A stretch of 64,000 nt of DNA from JANQPD01 sp963715655 (lineage in GTDB: Bacteria > Bacteroidota > Bacteroidia > Flavobacteriales > Schleiferiaceae). A program made the position numbers and the translations under genes. A model generated the notes under the pieces. That model was not told the DNA's origin and did no database searches. It worked only from the letters and a program-made list of their open reading frames with translations. Location: contig OY970262.1 in assembly GCA_963715655.1 (NCBI GenBank), positions 3,658,001 through 3,722,000 of the forward strand, read 5' to 3'. Positions 28,231 through 37,249 of the stretch are shown piece by piece; the stretch's first letter is position 1, and every line of letters begins with the position of its first letter.

Positions 28231-29163
28231 TTACTCTAAAAAATGTGAACTGATTGATTCATGTTCATGCACCTTGCGCATTACATTTCCAAACAATTCT
28301 GCTACGGATAATACCGTAATTTTATTACTCAATTTGGCATGAGGAATGGTATCTGTAATCACCAATTCATCTAACCTTGATTTCTCTATTCTTTCCATGG
28401 CCTTGCCACTAAGCACACCATGCGTACAATAAGCGCGTACACTTAAAGCACCTTGATCCATAAGCATATCAGCAGCTTTAGTAAGCGTACCTGCCGTATC
28501 AATCATATCATCAATTAATACCACATTGCGCCCTTCTACATTACCAATTACGGTCATTTTATCAATAACATTGGCTTTTTTACGCTGCTTGTAGCAAATA
28601 ACCATCTCACTTTCTAGCCACTTTGCATAACTATTGGCTCTTTTACTACCACCCATATCTGGTGAGGCGATGGTTAAGTTTTCCATTTGCAACTTTTTAA
28701 GATGCGGTACAAATAAAGCTGAAGCAAAAATATGATCTACCGGCACTTCAAAAAACCCTTGTATTTGATCTGCGTGTAAGTCCATTGTCATGATACGTGT
28801 AGCACCCGCAGCAGTAAGTAAGTTGGCCACCATTTTCGCGCCTATTGGCACCCGTGGCTTATCTTTTCTATCCTGCCTTGCCCAACCAAAATACGGCATT
28901 ACGGCTGTAATGTGTTTGGCTGATGCACGTTTTGCCGCATCAATCATTAATAAAAGCTCCATTAAATTTTGCGTAGGCTGCATGGTGCTGCCCACTAAAA
29001 ATACACGCCCACCACGCACCGTTTCTTCAAACGATGGTTGAAATTCCCCATCACTAAACTCTGTAAATTCTACTTTACCCAAGTCCTGACCGTAAGATTT
29101 TGCAATCTTTTTAGCCAACTCTTGCGAGCTACGTGTAGCGAAAATTTTAGCCTTTGGTATCAC
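28231..29163 (-). CDS. prs: Ribose-phosphate pyrophosphokinase
   Basis: Makes PRPP from ribose 5-phosphate and ATP, for nucleotide, His and Trp synthesis. A 310-aa protein with the ATP-binding TRSSQELAKKIA and FSDGE regions, the signature DLHADQIQGFF, the flexible loop SPDMGGSKRA, and the PRPP loop VVLIDDMIDTAGTL. First gene of the prs-rplY-pth unit. Confidence 0.97.
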   Translation of the reverse strand: MIPKAKIFATRSSQELAKKIAKSYGQDLGKVEFTEFSDGEFQPSFEETVRGGRVFLVGSTMQPTQNLMELLLMIDAAKRASAKHITAVMPYFGWARQDRKDKPRVPIGAKMVANLLTAAGATRIMTMDLHADQIQGFFEVPVDHIFASALFVPHLKKLQMENLTIASPDMGGSKRANSYAKWLESEMVICYKQRKKANVIDKMTVIGNVEGRNVVLIDDMIDTAGTLTKAADMLMDQGALSVRAYCTHGVLSGKAMERIEKSRLDELVITDTIPHAKLSNKITVLSVAELFGNVMRKVHEHESISSHFLE

Positions 29164-29215
29164 CGTGCTTAATTCTTTGGAAATGTTGCTTTTATACCCC
29201 CTTAAAAAAGGGCTG

Positions 29216-29223
29216 CAAATGTA
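29216..29223 (-). promoter_or_regulatory. -7 box upstream of prs
   Basis: Reads TACATTTG on the minus strand, an exact TAnnTTTG match, about 53 bp upstream of the prs start. No clear -33 TTG is seen. Confidence 0.5.
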
Positions 29224-29390
29224 ACTAATTATTTGCGAAGAAATAAAATAATGAACAGTCCCTTTTAATATTTTTTAAAGTGCTTTGGAGAATACCAAAA
29301 CTAAAGTTTACTTTTGCCGACTGTTTTGAAATCCGCCTAGTTCAAAACTACGTTGTAAATTACGCATTAAGTATCTTTTACACGTGTTGC

Positions 29391-29472
29391 GCCCAGGTGG
29401 CGGAATTGGTAGACGCGTTGGTCTCAAACACCAATATCTTCGGATGTGCCGGTTCGAGCCCGGCCCTGGGTA
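29391..29472 (+). tRNA. tRNA-Leu (anticodon CAA)
   Basis: Class II tRNA. Acceptor stem gcccagg pairs with cctgggt (one G-U pair). D arm contains ggcggaattggtagacgc. The anticodon stem-loop ttggt-ctcaaac-accaa has anticodon CAA at 29425-29427. A short variable arm and a T arm gccgg-ttcgagc-ccggc follow. CCA is not encoded. Reads UUG codons. A terminator follows immediately. Confidence 0.95.
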
Positions 29473-29479
29473 CATAATA

Positions 29480-29508
29480 AGCCTTAGTAGAAATGCTAAG
29501 GCTTTTTT
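29480..29508 (+). terminator. Terminator after tRNA-Leu
   Basis: Stem agccttag/ctaaggct (29480-29487 with 29496-29503), 8-nt loop, then five or more T. Confidence 0.9.
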
Positions 29509-29566
29509 ATTGCAATCCTATCTTAAAAAACAAAATAGGGCGAGAAGTTTATCCTTAGATTTTTTA

Positions 29567-30583
29567 GAAACGCGATACAATCGCGCACCAGCGCTTAGCG
29601 TGGCGAGGTAGAAGGGTAAAGAAAATAAAAACGCTTGAAAAAGTAAAAACGCTCTTTTCAATCTATAATTAGTCAGAACGTTATCTCCCTTTGGAGGGAG
29701 TGGCGAGGAACGAGACGAGGGAGGATTTAACTAATTAGAAACGCGATACAATCGCGCACCAGCGTTTAACGTGGTGAGGTAGAAGGGTAAAGAAAATAAA
29801 AACGCTTGAAAAAGTAAAAACTTTCTTTTCAATCTATAATTAGTCAGAACGGTATCTCCCTTTGGAGGGAGTGGCGAGGAACTAAACGAGGGAGGATTTA
29901 ACTAATTAGAAACGCGATACAATTGCACACCAGCGCTTAGCGTGGCGAGGTAGAAGGGTAAAGAAAATAAAAACGCTTGAAAAAGTAAAAACGCTCTTTT
30001 CAATCTATAATTAGTCAGAACGGTATCTCCCTTTGGAGGGAGTGGCGAGGAACTAAACGAGGGAGGATTTAACTAATTAGAAACGCGATACAATTGCACA
30101 CCAGCGCTTAGCGTGGCGAGGTAGAAGGGTAAAGAAAATAAAAACGCTTGAAAAAGTAAAAACTTTCTTTTCAATCTATAATTAGTCAGAACGTTATCTC
30201 CCTTTGGAGGGAGTGGCGAGGAACTAAACGAGGGAGGATTTAACTAATTAGAAACGCGATACAATTGCACACCAGCGCTTAGCGTGGCGAGGTAGAGGGG
30301 TAAAAAAAATAAAAACGCTTGAAAAAGTAAAAACGCTCTTTTCAATCTATAATTAGTCAGAACGGTATCTCCCTTTGGAGGGAGTGGCGAGGAACTAAAC
30401 GAGGGAGGATTTAACTAATTAGAAACGCGATACAATCGCACACCAGCGCTTAGCGTGGCGAGGTAGAAGGGTAAAGAAAATAAAAACGCTTGAAAAAGTA
30501 AAAACTTTCTTTTCAATCTATAATTAGTCAGAACGTTATCTCCCTTTGGAGGGAGTGGCGAGGAACGAGACGAGGGAGGATTA
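29567..30583. repeat. Tandem array of a 171-bp repeat, six copies
   Basis: Copies begin at gaaacgcgat at 29567, 29738, 29909, 30080, 30251 and 30422, exactly 171 bp apart. The last is cut at about 30583. Copies differ at a few bases only (for example an alternating aacgctc/aactttc, and cgagacg/ctaaacg). Each unit holds two hairpin-prone parts, gcgatacaatcgc and ctccctttggagggag. 171 is a multiple of three but stop codons interrupt most frames, and I see no gene in it. Confidence 0.95.
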
Positions 30584-30759
30584 AGAACGTGCATGTTAAA
30601 AATCCTTCTCCGTCCTACGGACATCCCGCTTAAGCAGGAATAAGCAAGCGATAAGCTTTTCTGGCAGCAAAATCATTTTGGAAATAATTATCTTCATAAG
30701 GAATGCGATGCAATCGCGCACCAGCGAGGTGAATAAAATAAAAGTTCTAATTCTTAGAC

Positions 30760-31089
30760 TCACTCTTGTATAAACCCCAAGAGTTCCTGCAACTCTTTAT
30801 CAGTAAGGGTTTCTCTATTAGCTTTATCATAAATAGTTAGCAAATAAATTCTTTCTTCGCTTATTATCAGGTTGGTAATTATACGAGCTCCTCCACTTTT
30901 ACCTTTACCTTTTGACTTTATGGCCATTCTGATTTTACGGCAGTTTTTACCTAAGGGTACGCCTTGCTCTGGATTATCTATTAAATTAGAGATTAAAGCG
31001 GTAAAATCATCCTTTAGCGATGGATATTTTTTAGCGAGTCGCTTTAGTTGTTTGTCAAAGGGAGGTATAGTAAAAACACTATAACTCAT
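30760..31089 (-). CDS. RelE/ParE-superfamily toxin
   Basis: A 109-aa type II toxin of the RelE/HigB-like mRNA interferase group. The N-terminal PPFDKQLKRLAKKYPSLKDDF helix is typical, followed by KNCRKIRMAIKSKGKGKSGGARII (basic strand region) and ERIYLLTIYDKANRETL near the C-terminus. The antitoxin gene upstream overlaps it by 11 bp. The module sits between two 171-bp repeat arrays, away from other genes. Confidence 0.85.
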   Translation of the reverse strand: MSYSVFTIPPFDKQLKRLAKKYPSLKDDFTALISNLIDNPEQGVPLGKNCRKIRMAIKSKGKGKSGGARIITNLIISEERIYLLTIYDKANRETLTDKELQELLGFIQE

Positions 31090-31285
31090 CCAACAATTCT
31101 TGAACGGGTCTTGCTTTAATTTTCCCTTGCTTTACCAAATTAAGATTTTCAACCGCATCTCTTATTTCCGACATTAATTCAGCCTTGGATTCGGTTAATT
31201 TTCTAGTCTTTACATATGGTAAGCTTTTTAAAACCTCAAGCAGATGTATCGCTTTTTCATCTTTTATGTCTAATAAAACTTTCAT
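31079..31285 (-). CDS. Antitoxin of the RelE-type pair
   Basis: A 68-aa protein encoded first in the pair: MKVLLDIKDEKAIHLLEVLKS at the N-terminus (strand-helix dimerisation-like), and a C-terminal ARPVQELLDEL tail of the kind that wraps toxins. No classical HTH is visible. Size, order and 11-bp overlap with the toxin support the call. Confidence 0.8.
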   Translation of the reverse strand: MKVLLDIKDEKAIHLLEVLKSLPYVKTRKLTESKAELMSEIRDAVENLNLVKQGKIKARPVQELLDEL

Positions 31286-31374
31286 GTATTTTTCTATTTA
31301 TGCCTCGCTAACAAAGATACATTATGTCCATTAATACTATAAAAGCATAACAAGTGCTTTAAAACCAAACGAGC

Positions 31375-31452
31375 TTGAGTGGCGGAATTGGTAGACGCGT
31401 TGGTCTCAAACACCACGATCTTCGGATGTGCCGGTTTAGCATGGCTCTGGAT
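31375..31452 (+). pseudogene. Decayed tRNA-Leu copy
   Basis: From the D arm through the variable region the sequence is nearly identical to the tRNA-Leu at 29391 (tggcggaattggtagacgcg...ctcaaac...cttcggatgtgccgg). The T arm is broken (ggtttagcatggc instead of ggttcgagcccggc), and the acceptor ends do not pair. A decayed version of the same terminator follows (aagctttagcagaagtgttgtgg plus a T run). Not expected to be functional. Confidence 0.85.
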
Positions 31453-31506
31453 ACCAGTAAAAGCTTTAGCAGAAGTGTTGTGGTTTTTTTTTATTTCTAA
31501 CATCTA

Positions 31507-32070
31507 GAAACGCGATATAATCGAGCACCAGCGCTTGCGTGGCGAGGTAGAGGGGTGAAGAAAATAAAAACGCTCTTTTCAATCTATAATTAGTCAGAAC
31601 GGTATCTCCCTTTGGAGGGAGTGGCGAGGAACGAGACGAGGGAGGATTTAACTAATTAGAAACGCGATACAATCGCGCACCAGCGCTTAGCGTGGCGAGG
31701 TAGAAGGGTAAAGAAAATAAAAACGCTTGAAAAAGTAAAAACGCTCTTTTCAATCTATAATTAGTCAGAACGTTATCTCCCTTTGGAGGGAGTGGCGAGG
31801 AACGAGACGAGGGAGGATTTAACTAATTAGAAACGCGATACAATCGCGCACCAGCGCTTAGCGTGGCGAGGTAGAGGGGTAAAGAAAATAAAAACGCTTG
31901 AAAAAGTAAAAACGCTCTTTTCAATCTATAATTAGTCAGAACGTTATCTCCCTTTGGAGGGAGTGGCGAGGAACGAGACGAGGGAGGGTTTAACTAATTA
32001 GAGACGCAATATAATCGCGTAAGAGCGCAAAGCAGGGCAGGAAAAGTGGTGAGGAATGAAGACGAACGGA
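31507..32070. repeat. Second array of the 171-bp repeat
   Basis: Copies start at 31507 (shortened, 152 bp to the next), 31659, 31830 and a diverged copy at 32001. Same unit and orientation as the array at 29567. It follows the decayed tRNA-Leu copy at the same relative place as the first array follows the intact tRNA. Confidence 0.9.
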
Positions 32071-32140
32071 GATTTAAAACCATCCTAAAACCGCTCAATT
32101 TTCACATTAAATTAACACCGCTTCGTCAGAACCTAAAGCT

Positions 32141-32148
32141 TAGTTTTG
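32141..32148 (+). promoter_or_regulatory. -7 box upstream of dCMP deaminase
   Basis: TAGTTTTG fits TAnnTTTG, 18 bp before the GTG start. The transcript leader would be only about 10 nt. Confidence 0.45.
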
Positions 32149-32166
32149 CGCCTGAATTAGCAAAAT

Positions 32167-32610
32167 GTGCAAACTTTGAATAGCAAGCAACTTAGATACG
32201 ATCTCGCATACTTACGCATGGCCACTGAATGGGCCAAACTCTCTCATTGCAAACGCAAACAAGTAGGTGCACTTATTGTAAAAGACCGCATGATTATTTC
32301 TGACGGGTATAACGGTACACCAAGCGGTTTTGATAATTGTTGTGAAAATGAAGCAGGCGACACGCATTGGTATGTGCTTCATGCTGAGGCGAATGCTATT
32401 TTAAAAGTTGCCGGAAGCACTCATGGTTGTCAGGCTGCTACTTTGTATTTAACCCTAAGCCCGTGTAAAGAATGCGCTAAATTAATTTTACAAGCAGGCA
32501 TTAAACGCTTGGTTTACGTAGGTGGATATAAAGATAATAGCGGATTAGATTTTTTAGAAAAAGCAGGCATCGAAATCGTTCAAATAGAAGACATTTATAG
32601 TGAAGCGTAA
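32167..32610 (+). CDS. dCMP deaminase (ComEB-like)
   Basis: Zinc cytidine/deoxycytidylate deaminase, making dUMP for thymidylate synthesis. A 147-aa protein with zinc motif HAE (residues 72-74) and PCKEC (C100, C103), plus the substrate region GYNGTPSGFDNC typical of dCMP deaminases. Starts at GTG. The ATG two bases earlier is in another frame. The stop overlaps the next gene by 11 bp, so the two are coupled. Confidence 0.93.
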   Translation: MQTLNSKQLRYDLAYLRMATEWAKLSHCKRKQVGALIVKDRMIISDGYNGTPSGFDNCCENEAGDTHWYVLHAEANAILKVAGSTHGCQAATLYLTLSPCKECAKLILQAGIKRLVYVGGYKDNSGLDFLEKAGIEIVQIEDIYSEA

Positions 32611-34192
32611 TTCCATTCTCCTACCCATATTTTTATCATTTGCGGTGGTAATCGGTATCCTTATTGGTATGTTTTTAAACTTTCCGGGGCGCACTCCAGG
32701 TTTTGGTGATGGCGACCCACGAGAAGAAAAAGTAAAGCAAATTATTAATTACATAGATTTTGAATATTTAGATGCCGTTAATACGGATAGCCTTTTAGAC
32801 ATTACCATTACCGATTTACTGCGCAAGTTAGATCCGCATTCCACCTACATTCCCTCTGGCGATGTGGCTACTGCTAGTGAAGGCATCAACGGAAGTTTTC
32901 AAGGCATTGGTATTGAGTTTAAATTGTATAACGATACTCTTACTGTAATACGTGCTTTGGAAGGAGGACCATCGCAAAAAGCGGGTATTGAAGCTGGCAA
33001 CCGAATTTTAAGTGCTAATGATGAAGCCCTTTATGGCCCTGATGTGAAGATTGAAAACATCACCGGAAGGTTAAAAGGAGAAGCCGGTACCAAAGTGGTT
33101 TTGCAGGTTTATAACCGATATACTAAAAAGTACACACCGATAACCGTGGAGCGTGGCGAAGTGCCTATAAACAGCGTGCAAAGCAGTTTTATGCTAAATG
33201 ACAATACCGGAATTATAAAATTAGTACGCTTTGCAAGCACCACCGGTAAAGAGGTAAAATTGGCCATTACCAGCCTAAAAGCCAAAGGTGCTACCAAGTT
33301 GGTTTTAGATTTACGCGACAATCCCGGAGGCTTATTACAAGCGGCCAAAGCGGTGGGCGATGAATTTTTAGACAATGGTAAATTAATTGTTTTTACCCGC
33401 GATAGAAATGGAGAAGGTAATGAAATATATGCTTCGCGGAAAGGAGAATTTCAAAAAGGAGATTTAATTGTATTGATAAACGAAGGTTCTGCCAGCGCCA
33501 GTGAAATTATTGCCGGTGCTATTCAAGACAATGACCGTGGTTTAATTTTAGGTCGCAGATCATTCGGAAAAGGCTTGGTGCAAGAGGAAATGACTTTGGG
33601 TGATGGCTCTAAAATAAGACTGACTACCCAACGCTATTATACACCGAGCGGGCGGAGCATTCAAAAACCTTATGGTGATTATGACCGAGGCTATTTGGAG
33701 CAAAAAGGGTACACCAAAAAAATGCCCGTGCAGGATAGTACTTCCATAGCGGTGCAGGAATATCAAACCCTTAGCGGGAGATCTGTGTACGGTGGTGGCG
33801 GTATTGAGCCAGATATTGAAATTCCGTTTGATACCAGCAAGGCCGCTACCTTAGTATATCATTTAGGCATGGTGATAAGTTTTGATGAAAAGGCGTTTAC
33901 TTACGTAGATACGCATCGCCAAACGCTACAACAACTTAGCCGTAAGCAGTTTATGCAATCTTTTGAAGTGGACAGCACGGTGCTGCTAAACTTTTTTGAT
34001 GAACGTCCTGAATATTTAGAGAGCCTGCCGGAAGCTTCTGAGCGCTTATTAAAAACCAGAATTAAGGCTTACATAGCATATAGTTTATATGGAAATGGAG
34101 GTTTTCAAGAAGCTTTTTCTTCCTCGGACCCTGCTATATTGGAAGCGTTGAGGTTGTTTGAAATGGGTTATAATTTGGAGAAAGTGGATTAG
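32600..34192 (+). CDS. S41 C-terminal processing protease (CtpA-like)
   Basis: A 530-aa exported or membrane-anchored protease. One N-terminal membrane segment (ILLPIFLSFAVVIGILIGMFL) precedes a helical region, a PDZ domain (FQGIGIEFKLYNDTLTVIRALEGGP) and the S41 core, with Ser in NEGSASASEI and Lys in RRSFGKGLVQEE. A C-terminal helical region completes it. It is a different, shorter subgroup from the protease at 20512. Starts at GTG inside the dCMP deaminase 3' end. Its stop codon lies in the first unit of an 8-bp microsatellite. Confidence 0.92.
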   Translation: MKRNSILLPIFLSFAVVIGILIGMFLNFPGRTPGFGDGDPREEKVKQIINYIDFEYLDAVNTDSLLDITITDLLRKLDPHSTYIPSGDVATASEGINGSFQGIGIEFKLYNDTLTVIRALEGGPSQKAGIEAGNRILSANDEALYGPDVKIENITGRLKGEAGTKVVLQVYNRYTKKYTPITVERGEVPINSVQSSFMLNDNTGIIKLVRFASTTGKEVKLAITSLKAKGATKLVLDLRDNPGGLLQAAKAVGDEFLDNGKLIVFTRDRNGEGNEIYASRKGEFQKGDLIVLINEGSASASEIIAGAIQDNDRGLILGRRSFGKGLVQEEMTLGDGSKIRLTTQRYYTPSGRSIQKPYGDYDRGYLEQKGYTKKMPVQDSTSIAVQEYQTLSGRSVYGGGGIEPDIEIPFDTSKAATLVYHLGMVISFDEKAFTYVDTHRQTLQQLSRKQFMQSFEVDSTVLLNFFDERPEYLESLPEASERLLKTRIKAYIAYSLYGNGGFQEAFSSSDPAILEALRLFEMGYNLEKVD

Positions 34193-34276
34193 TGGATTAG
34201 TGGATTAGTGGATTAGTGGATTAGTGGATTAGTGGATTAGTGGATTAGTGGATTAGTGGATTAGTGGATTAGTGGA
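34184..34276. repeat. 8-bp microsatellite GTGGATTA, about 11.5 units
   Basis: Uninterrupted head-to-tail gtggatta units. The first unit encodes the last Val-Asp and TAG stop of the S41 protease, so unit-number changes downstream of that stop do not alter the protein. Confidence 0.97.
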
Positions 34277-34590
34277 AATTGGGGCTCGCAAAGACGCGAA
34301 GACGCAAAGGAGCGGCAAAAAACCGCACTTAATTTAGTGGATGGACTAGTGAATTGTGAATTTGTGGATAGCAATTGGGGCTCGCAAAGACGCGAAGGCG
34401 CAAAGGAGCGGCAAAACACCGCACTTAATTTAGTGGATGGACTAGTGAATAGTGGAATTTGTGGATGGAATTTAGGTCTCGCAAAGACGCCAAGGCGCAA
34501 AGGAGCGGCATTAAGTTGGGGAAGGTGGATTAGTGGAAATTAGGTCTCGCAAAGACGCGGAGACGCAAAGGAGCGGGAAAAAATTGTGAA
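34277..34590. repeat. Degenerate tandem repeat, about 96 bp
   Basis: Four copies sharing ctcgcaaagacgcgaaggcgcaaaggagcg-like sequence, starting at 34285, 34381, 34478 and 34546. The units also contain gtggatggactagtg related to the adjacent microsatellite. No gene: frames through it are translated repeat. Confidence 0.85.
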
Positions 34591-34760
34591 TAAGGAGTGG
34601 TAGTATTGTAATAAATCAGGGACTTTGCTAAAGGGTGAACGGTACGTCTTAAATCTCTGTACAGCATTTTTGAAATCTTTGCCCTTTGCATAGATTGCTT
34701 ATAACCTTAGCAAATTTCAACAATAATCTGAATACCTGTTTTTCTCGAAAAAGCGCAAAA

Positions 34761-34790
34761 AAAATCCCTTTGGCAAGCCAAAGGGATTTT
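34761..34790 (-). terminator. Terminator after acidic lipoprotein gene
   Basis: Near-perfect stem aaaatccctttggc/gccaaagggatttt with a 2-nt gap at the tip. A/T runs on both sides make it suitable for both directions. It lies 22 bp past the stop of the minus-strand gene. Confidence 0.85.
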
Positions 34791-34811
34791 AAAATTAATA
34801 CGATGTAAGAA

Positions 34812-35069
34812 TTACATAGCAGCTTCTGGAGCAACTTCTTCCGTAGAAGCTTCTGCACCACCATCACCTTCCATAGTTTCTTCCATCTCATCGCCAGCTT
34901 CTTCAGCAGCGTCACCCATTTCGTCAGCAGCATCTTCCATGCCGTCTTCAGCATCGTCAGCCATTTGCTCCATGTCATCGCCAGCTTCTTCAGCAGCAGT
35001 TTCATTGTTAGCACAAGATACAGCACCTACAAATAAAAGTGCCATTGCGAATAGATTTAACTTTTTCAT
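34812..35069 (-). CDS. Small acidic lipoprotein
   Basis: An 85-aa protein: signal peptide with lipobox VGAVSC (Cys19), then about 65 residues made mostly of Glu, Asp, Ala and Met, in loose repeats around DDMEQMADDAEDGMEDAADE. The pattern is amphipathic and helical and could be a coiled coil or metal-binding tether. Similar acidic Ala/Glu/Met lipoproteins occur in marine Bacteroidota, with no function known to me. Monocistronic with its own terminator. Confidence 0.8.
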   Translation of the reverse strand: MKKLNLFAMALLFVGAVSCANNETAAEEAGDDMEQMADDAEDGMEDAADEMGDAAEEAGDEMEETMEGDGGAEASTEEVAPEAAM

Positions 35070-35142
35070 TTCTCTAAATTTGGTTATTCAATTATGCGGC
35101 AAATGTAATTTAAATTACTAATCCTAATATGTTTGCTGAAAT

Positions 35143-36681
35143 TTATTTTTTTTGAAGTAATGTTTTCAGGCTCAATTGTTTACTAATAAGCATTTGCAAA
35201 TCGGCTATTAAAACACGGCTTTGCTCCATCGTGTCGCGGTTTCTTATCGTAACCATTTGGTCTTCTTTTGTTTGATGGTCAATTGTAATGCATAAAGCGG
35301 TACCTATTGCATCATGCCTTCTGTAACGCTTACCAATGGCGTCTTTTTCATCATATTGGCAATTGAAATCAAGTTGTAAGTCGGCTAAAATTTCGCGCGC
35401 TATTTCGGGTAACCCATCCTTCTTTAAAAGTGGTAACACCGCCACCTTTACAGGAGCCAATGCCATGGGTATTTTCAATACCGTACGTTGCGAGCCATCT
35501 TCCAATGTTTCTTCTGTATAAGCTGCAGAAAGGATAGCTAAGAACAACCTATCTAAACCTACGGAGGTTTCTACCACATACGGAACGTAGTTTTTATTTA
35601 TCTCAGGATCAAAATATTGCAGCTTTTTGCCGGAATGCGTTTCGTGCGCTTTTAAATCAAAATCGGTACGGCTGTGGATGCCTTCCAACTCTTTAAAACC
35701 AAATGGGAAATCAAACTCAATATCTGCGGCAGCATTTGCATAATGCGCTAATTTATCATGATTGTGAAAACGGTATTTTTCATCGCCTAAGCCAAGTGCT
35801 TTGTGCCAAGCCATACGCTCTGCTTTCCACTGCTCATAAAATTGCATTTCTTCACCCGGGCGTACAAAATATTGCATTTCCATTTGCTCAAACTCCCGCA
35901 TACGGAAAATAAATTGGCGTGCCACAATTTCGTTTCTAAACGCTTTTCCGGTTTGCGCTATGCCAAAAGGAATTTTCATTCTACCGGTTTTCTGCACGTT
36001 TAAAAAGTTTACAAAAATACCTTGGGCCGTTTCCGGACGTAAATACACTTCGCTGGCACCATCGGCCACCGAGCCCATTTGTGTGCCAAACATGAGATTG
36101 AATTGACGCACGTCTGTCCAGTTTTTGGAGCCAGAAACAGGGTCTGCAATTCCTTTTTCTTCTATTAAAGCTTTTACATCGGCAAGGTCTCCGCTTTCTA
36201 AACCCTTGGCCATGCGTGCCATAGTTTCAGCGGCTTCATCTAAATAGCCTTTTACACGAGGATTGGTTTCGCGGTACATGGCTTCATCAAAGCTTTCACC
36301 AAAGCGCTTGGCTGCTTTTTCGCATTCTTTATTAGCCTTTTGGCGCAATTTTTCCGCATAATCCTCCAATAGCACATCCGCACGGTAGCGCTTTTTGCTG
36401 TCTTTGTTGTCAATCATTGGGTCGTTAAACGCATCTACGTGGCCACTAGCTTTCCATACGCTTGGGTGCATAAAAATGGCACTGTCAATACCCACAATAT
36501 TTTCATGCATTTGCACCATAGCCTTCCACCAATATTCGCGGATGTTTTTCTTTAACTCGGCACCGTTTTGGCCATAATCGTAAATGGCTTGCATACCATC
36601 GTAAATTTCACTACTCTGAAATATAAAACCGTACTCCTTGGCGTGGGAGATTACGTTTTGAAAAAGTTTGTCTTCACTCAT
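35143..36681 (-). CDS. glyS: Glycyl-tRNA synthetase, dimeric type
   Basis: Class II synthetase charging tRNA-Gly. A 512-aa protein of the single-chain alpha2 type. Motifs include FNLMFGTQMG, YLRPETAQGIFVNFLNV (motif 2 region), FRNEIVARQFIFRMREFEQME, GLDRLFLAIL (motif 3) and the C-terminal anticodon-binding domain (PVKVAVLPLLKKD). The start at MSEDKLFQ is the family start. The frame runs 44 codons further upstream without homology. A TACTTTCG box lies at 36686-36693, right before this ATG. Confidence 0.96.
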   Translation of the reverse strand: MSEDKLFQNVISHAKEYGFIFQSSEIYDGMQAIYDYGQNGAELKKNIREYWWKAMVQMHENIVGIDSAIFMHPSVWKASGHVDAFNDPMIDNKDSKKRYRADVLLEDYAEKLRQKANKECEKAAKRFGESFDEAMYRETNPRVKGYLDEAAETMARMAKGLESGDLADVKALIEEKGIADPVSGSKNWTDVRQFNLMFGTQMGSVADGASEVYLRPETAQGIFVNFLNVQKTGRMKIPFGIAQTGKAFRNEIVARQFIFRMREFEQMEMQYFVRPGEEMQFYEQWKAERMAWHKALGLGDEKYRFHNHDKLAHYANAAADIEFDFPFGFKELEGIHSRTDFDLKAHETHSGKKLQYFDPEINKNYVPYVVETSVGLDRLFLAILSAAYTEETLEDGSQRTVLKIPMALAPVKVAVLPLLKKDGLPEIAREILADLQLDFNCQYDEKDAIGKRYRRHDAIGTALCITIDHQTKEDQMVTIRNRDTMEQSRVLIADLQMLISKQLSLKTLLQKK

Positions 36682-36685
36682 GCTG

Positions 36686-36693
36686 CGAAAGTA
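36686..36693 (-). promoter_or_regulatory. -7 box abutting the glyS start
   Basis: Reads TACTTTCG on the minus strand. Only 4 bp separate it from the ATG at 36681, so the transcript would be leaderless or nearly so. No good -33 box. Confidence 0.35.
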
Positions 36694-36865
36694 AAAAGGT
36701 TTTAGAAAGCAGTTGTTGGTTATTTGTTTAAAGTTGAAAGAATGAAGGCTTGCTTGCCGGAAGTAAGTTGAAAAGTTAATTTGTAAAGATGTCGCGTTTA
36801 TCCCAATTAACATCTAGTAACCTGAGTTCAATTTTTATATAACTGAATATGAGCATCTAAACTTC

Positions 36866-36970
36866 TTAAAGCCCCCCAAACCCTACTGCTAAAGCAGCAT
36901 TTTCAACGAAGGGGGAGTAGCGACACGTGCAGCTAAACTCCCCCACCAAGGGGGAGGGTTCTTGTTTTAG
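36866..36970. repeat. REP-like inverted-repeat element
   Basis: The gap 36682-37277 has no gene. It contains paired C/G runs (agccccccaaaccct, gaagggggag, actcccccaccaagggggag) and a small hairpin ctgctaaagcag, able to fold into one long structure. The ccaagggggag part resembles the ccctttggaggg core of the 171-bp repeat. A dispersed repeat is likely, with its family unverified. Confidence 0.55.
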
Positions 36971-37249
36971 AAGCTATTAAACTACTAATTATCAGATTAA
37001 TTTATTTTAGTATTAATCGAACTTAGGCTTAAAGTAAATTAGTTTGTAATGCTTAATACCTCTTAAATCCTCATCTTATTTATTGTAATGGTTTGGTTGC
37101 CCAAAGCATGGTGTACGTTTATGATGCCAATTTACTAGAAAAGGAGCCTTAGATGCACTGAGTATGTAATCTTTGAGTTTCTACTGGAAATGCACCTTAA
37201 ATTCTCCTAAATTGATGCGCTGGTATAAAATCAAAGCCATAATTTCAAG

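Noticed and set aside
31294..31503. 69-codon frame on the minus strand
   Set aside because: It runs antisense through the decayed tRNA-Leu copy and its terminator. No protein-like features.
29500..32070. CRISPR array
   Set aside because: The repeats are 171 bp and contiguous with no unique spacers, and no cas genes are present.
34649..35026. 125-codon Lys/Leu-rich frame on the minus strand
   Set aside because: Out-of-frame reading of the acidic lipoprotein gene (34812-35069). The low-complexity gene keeps other frames open.
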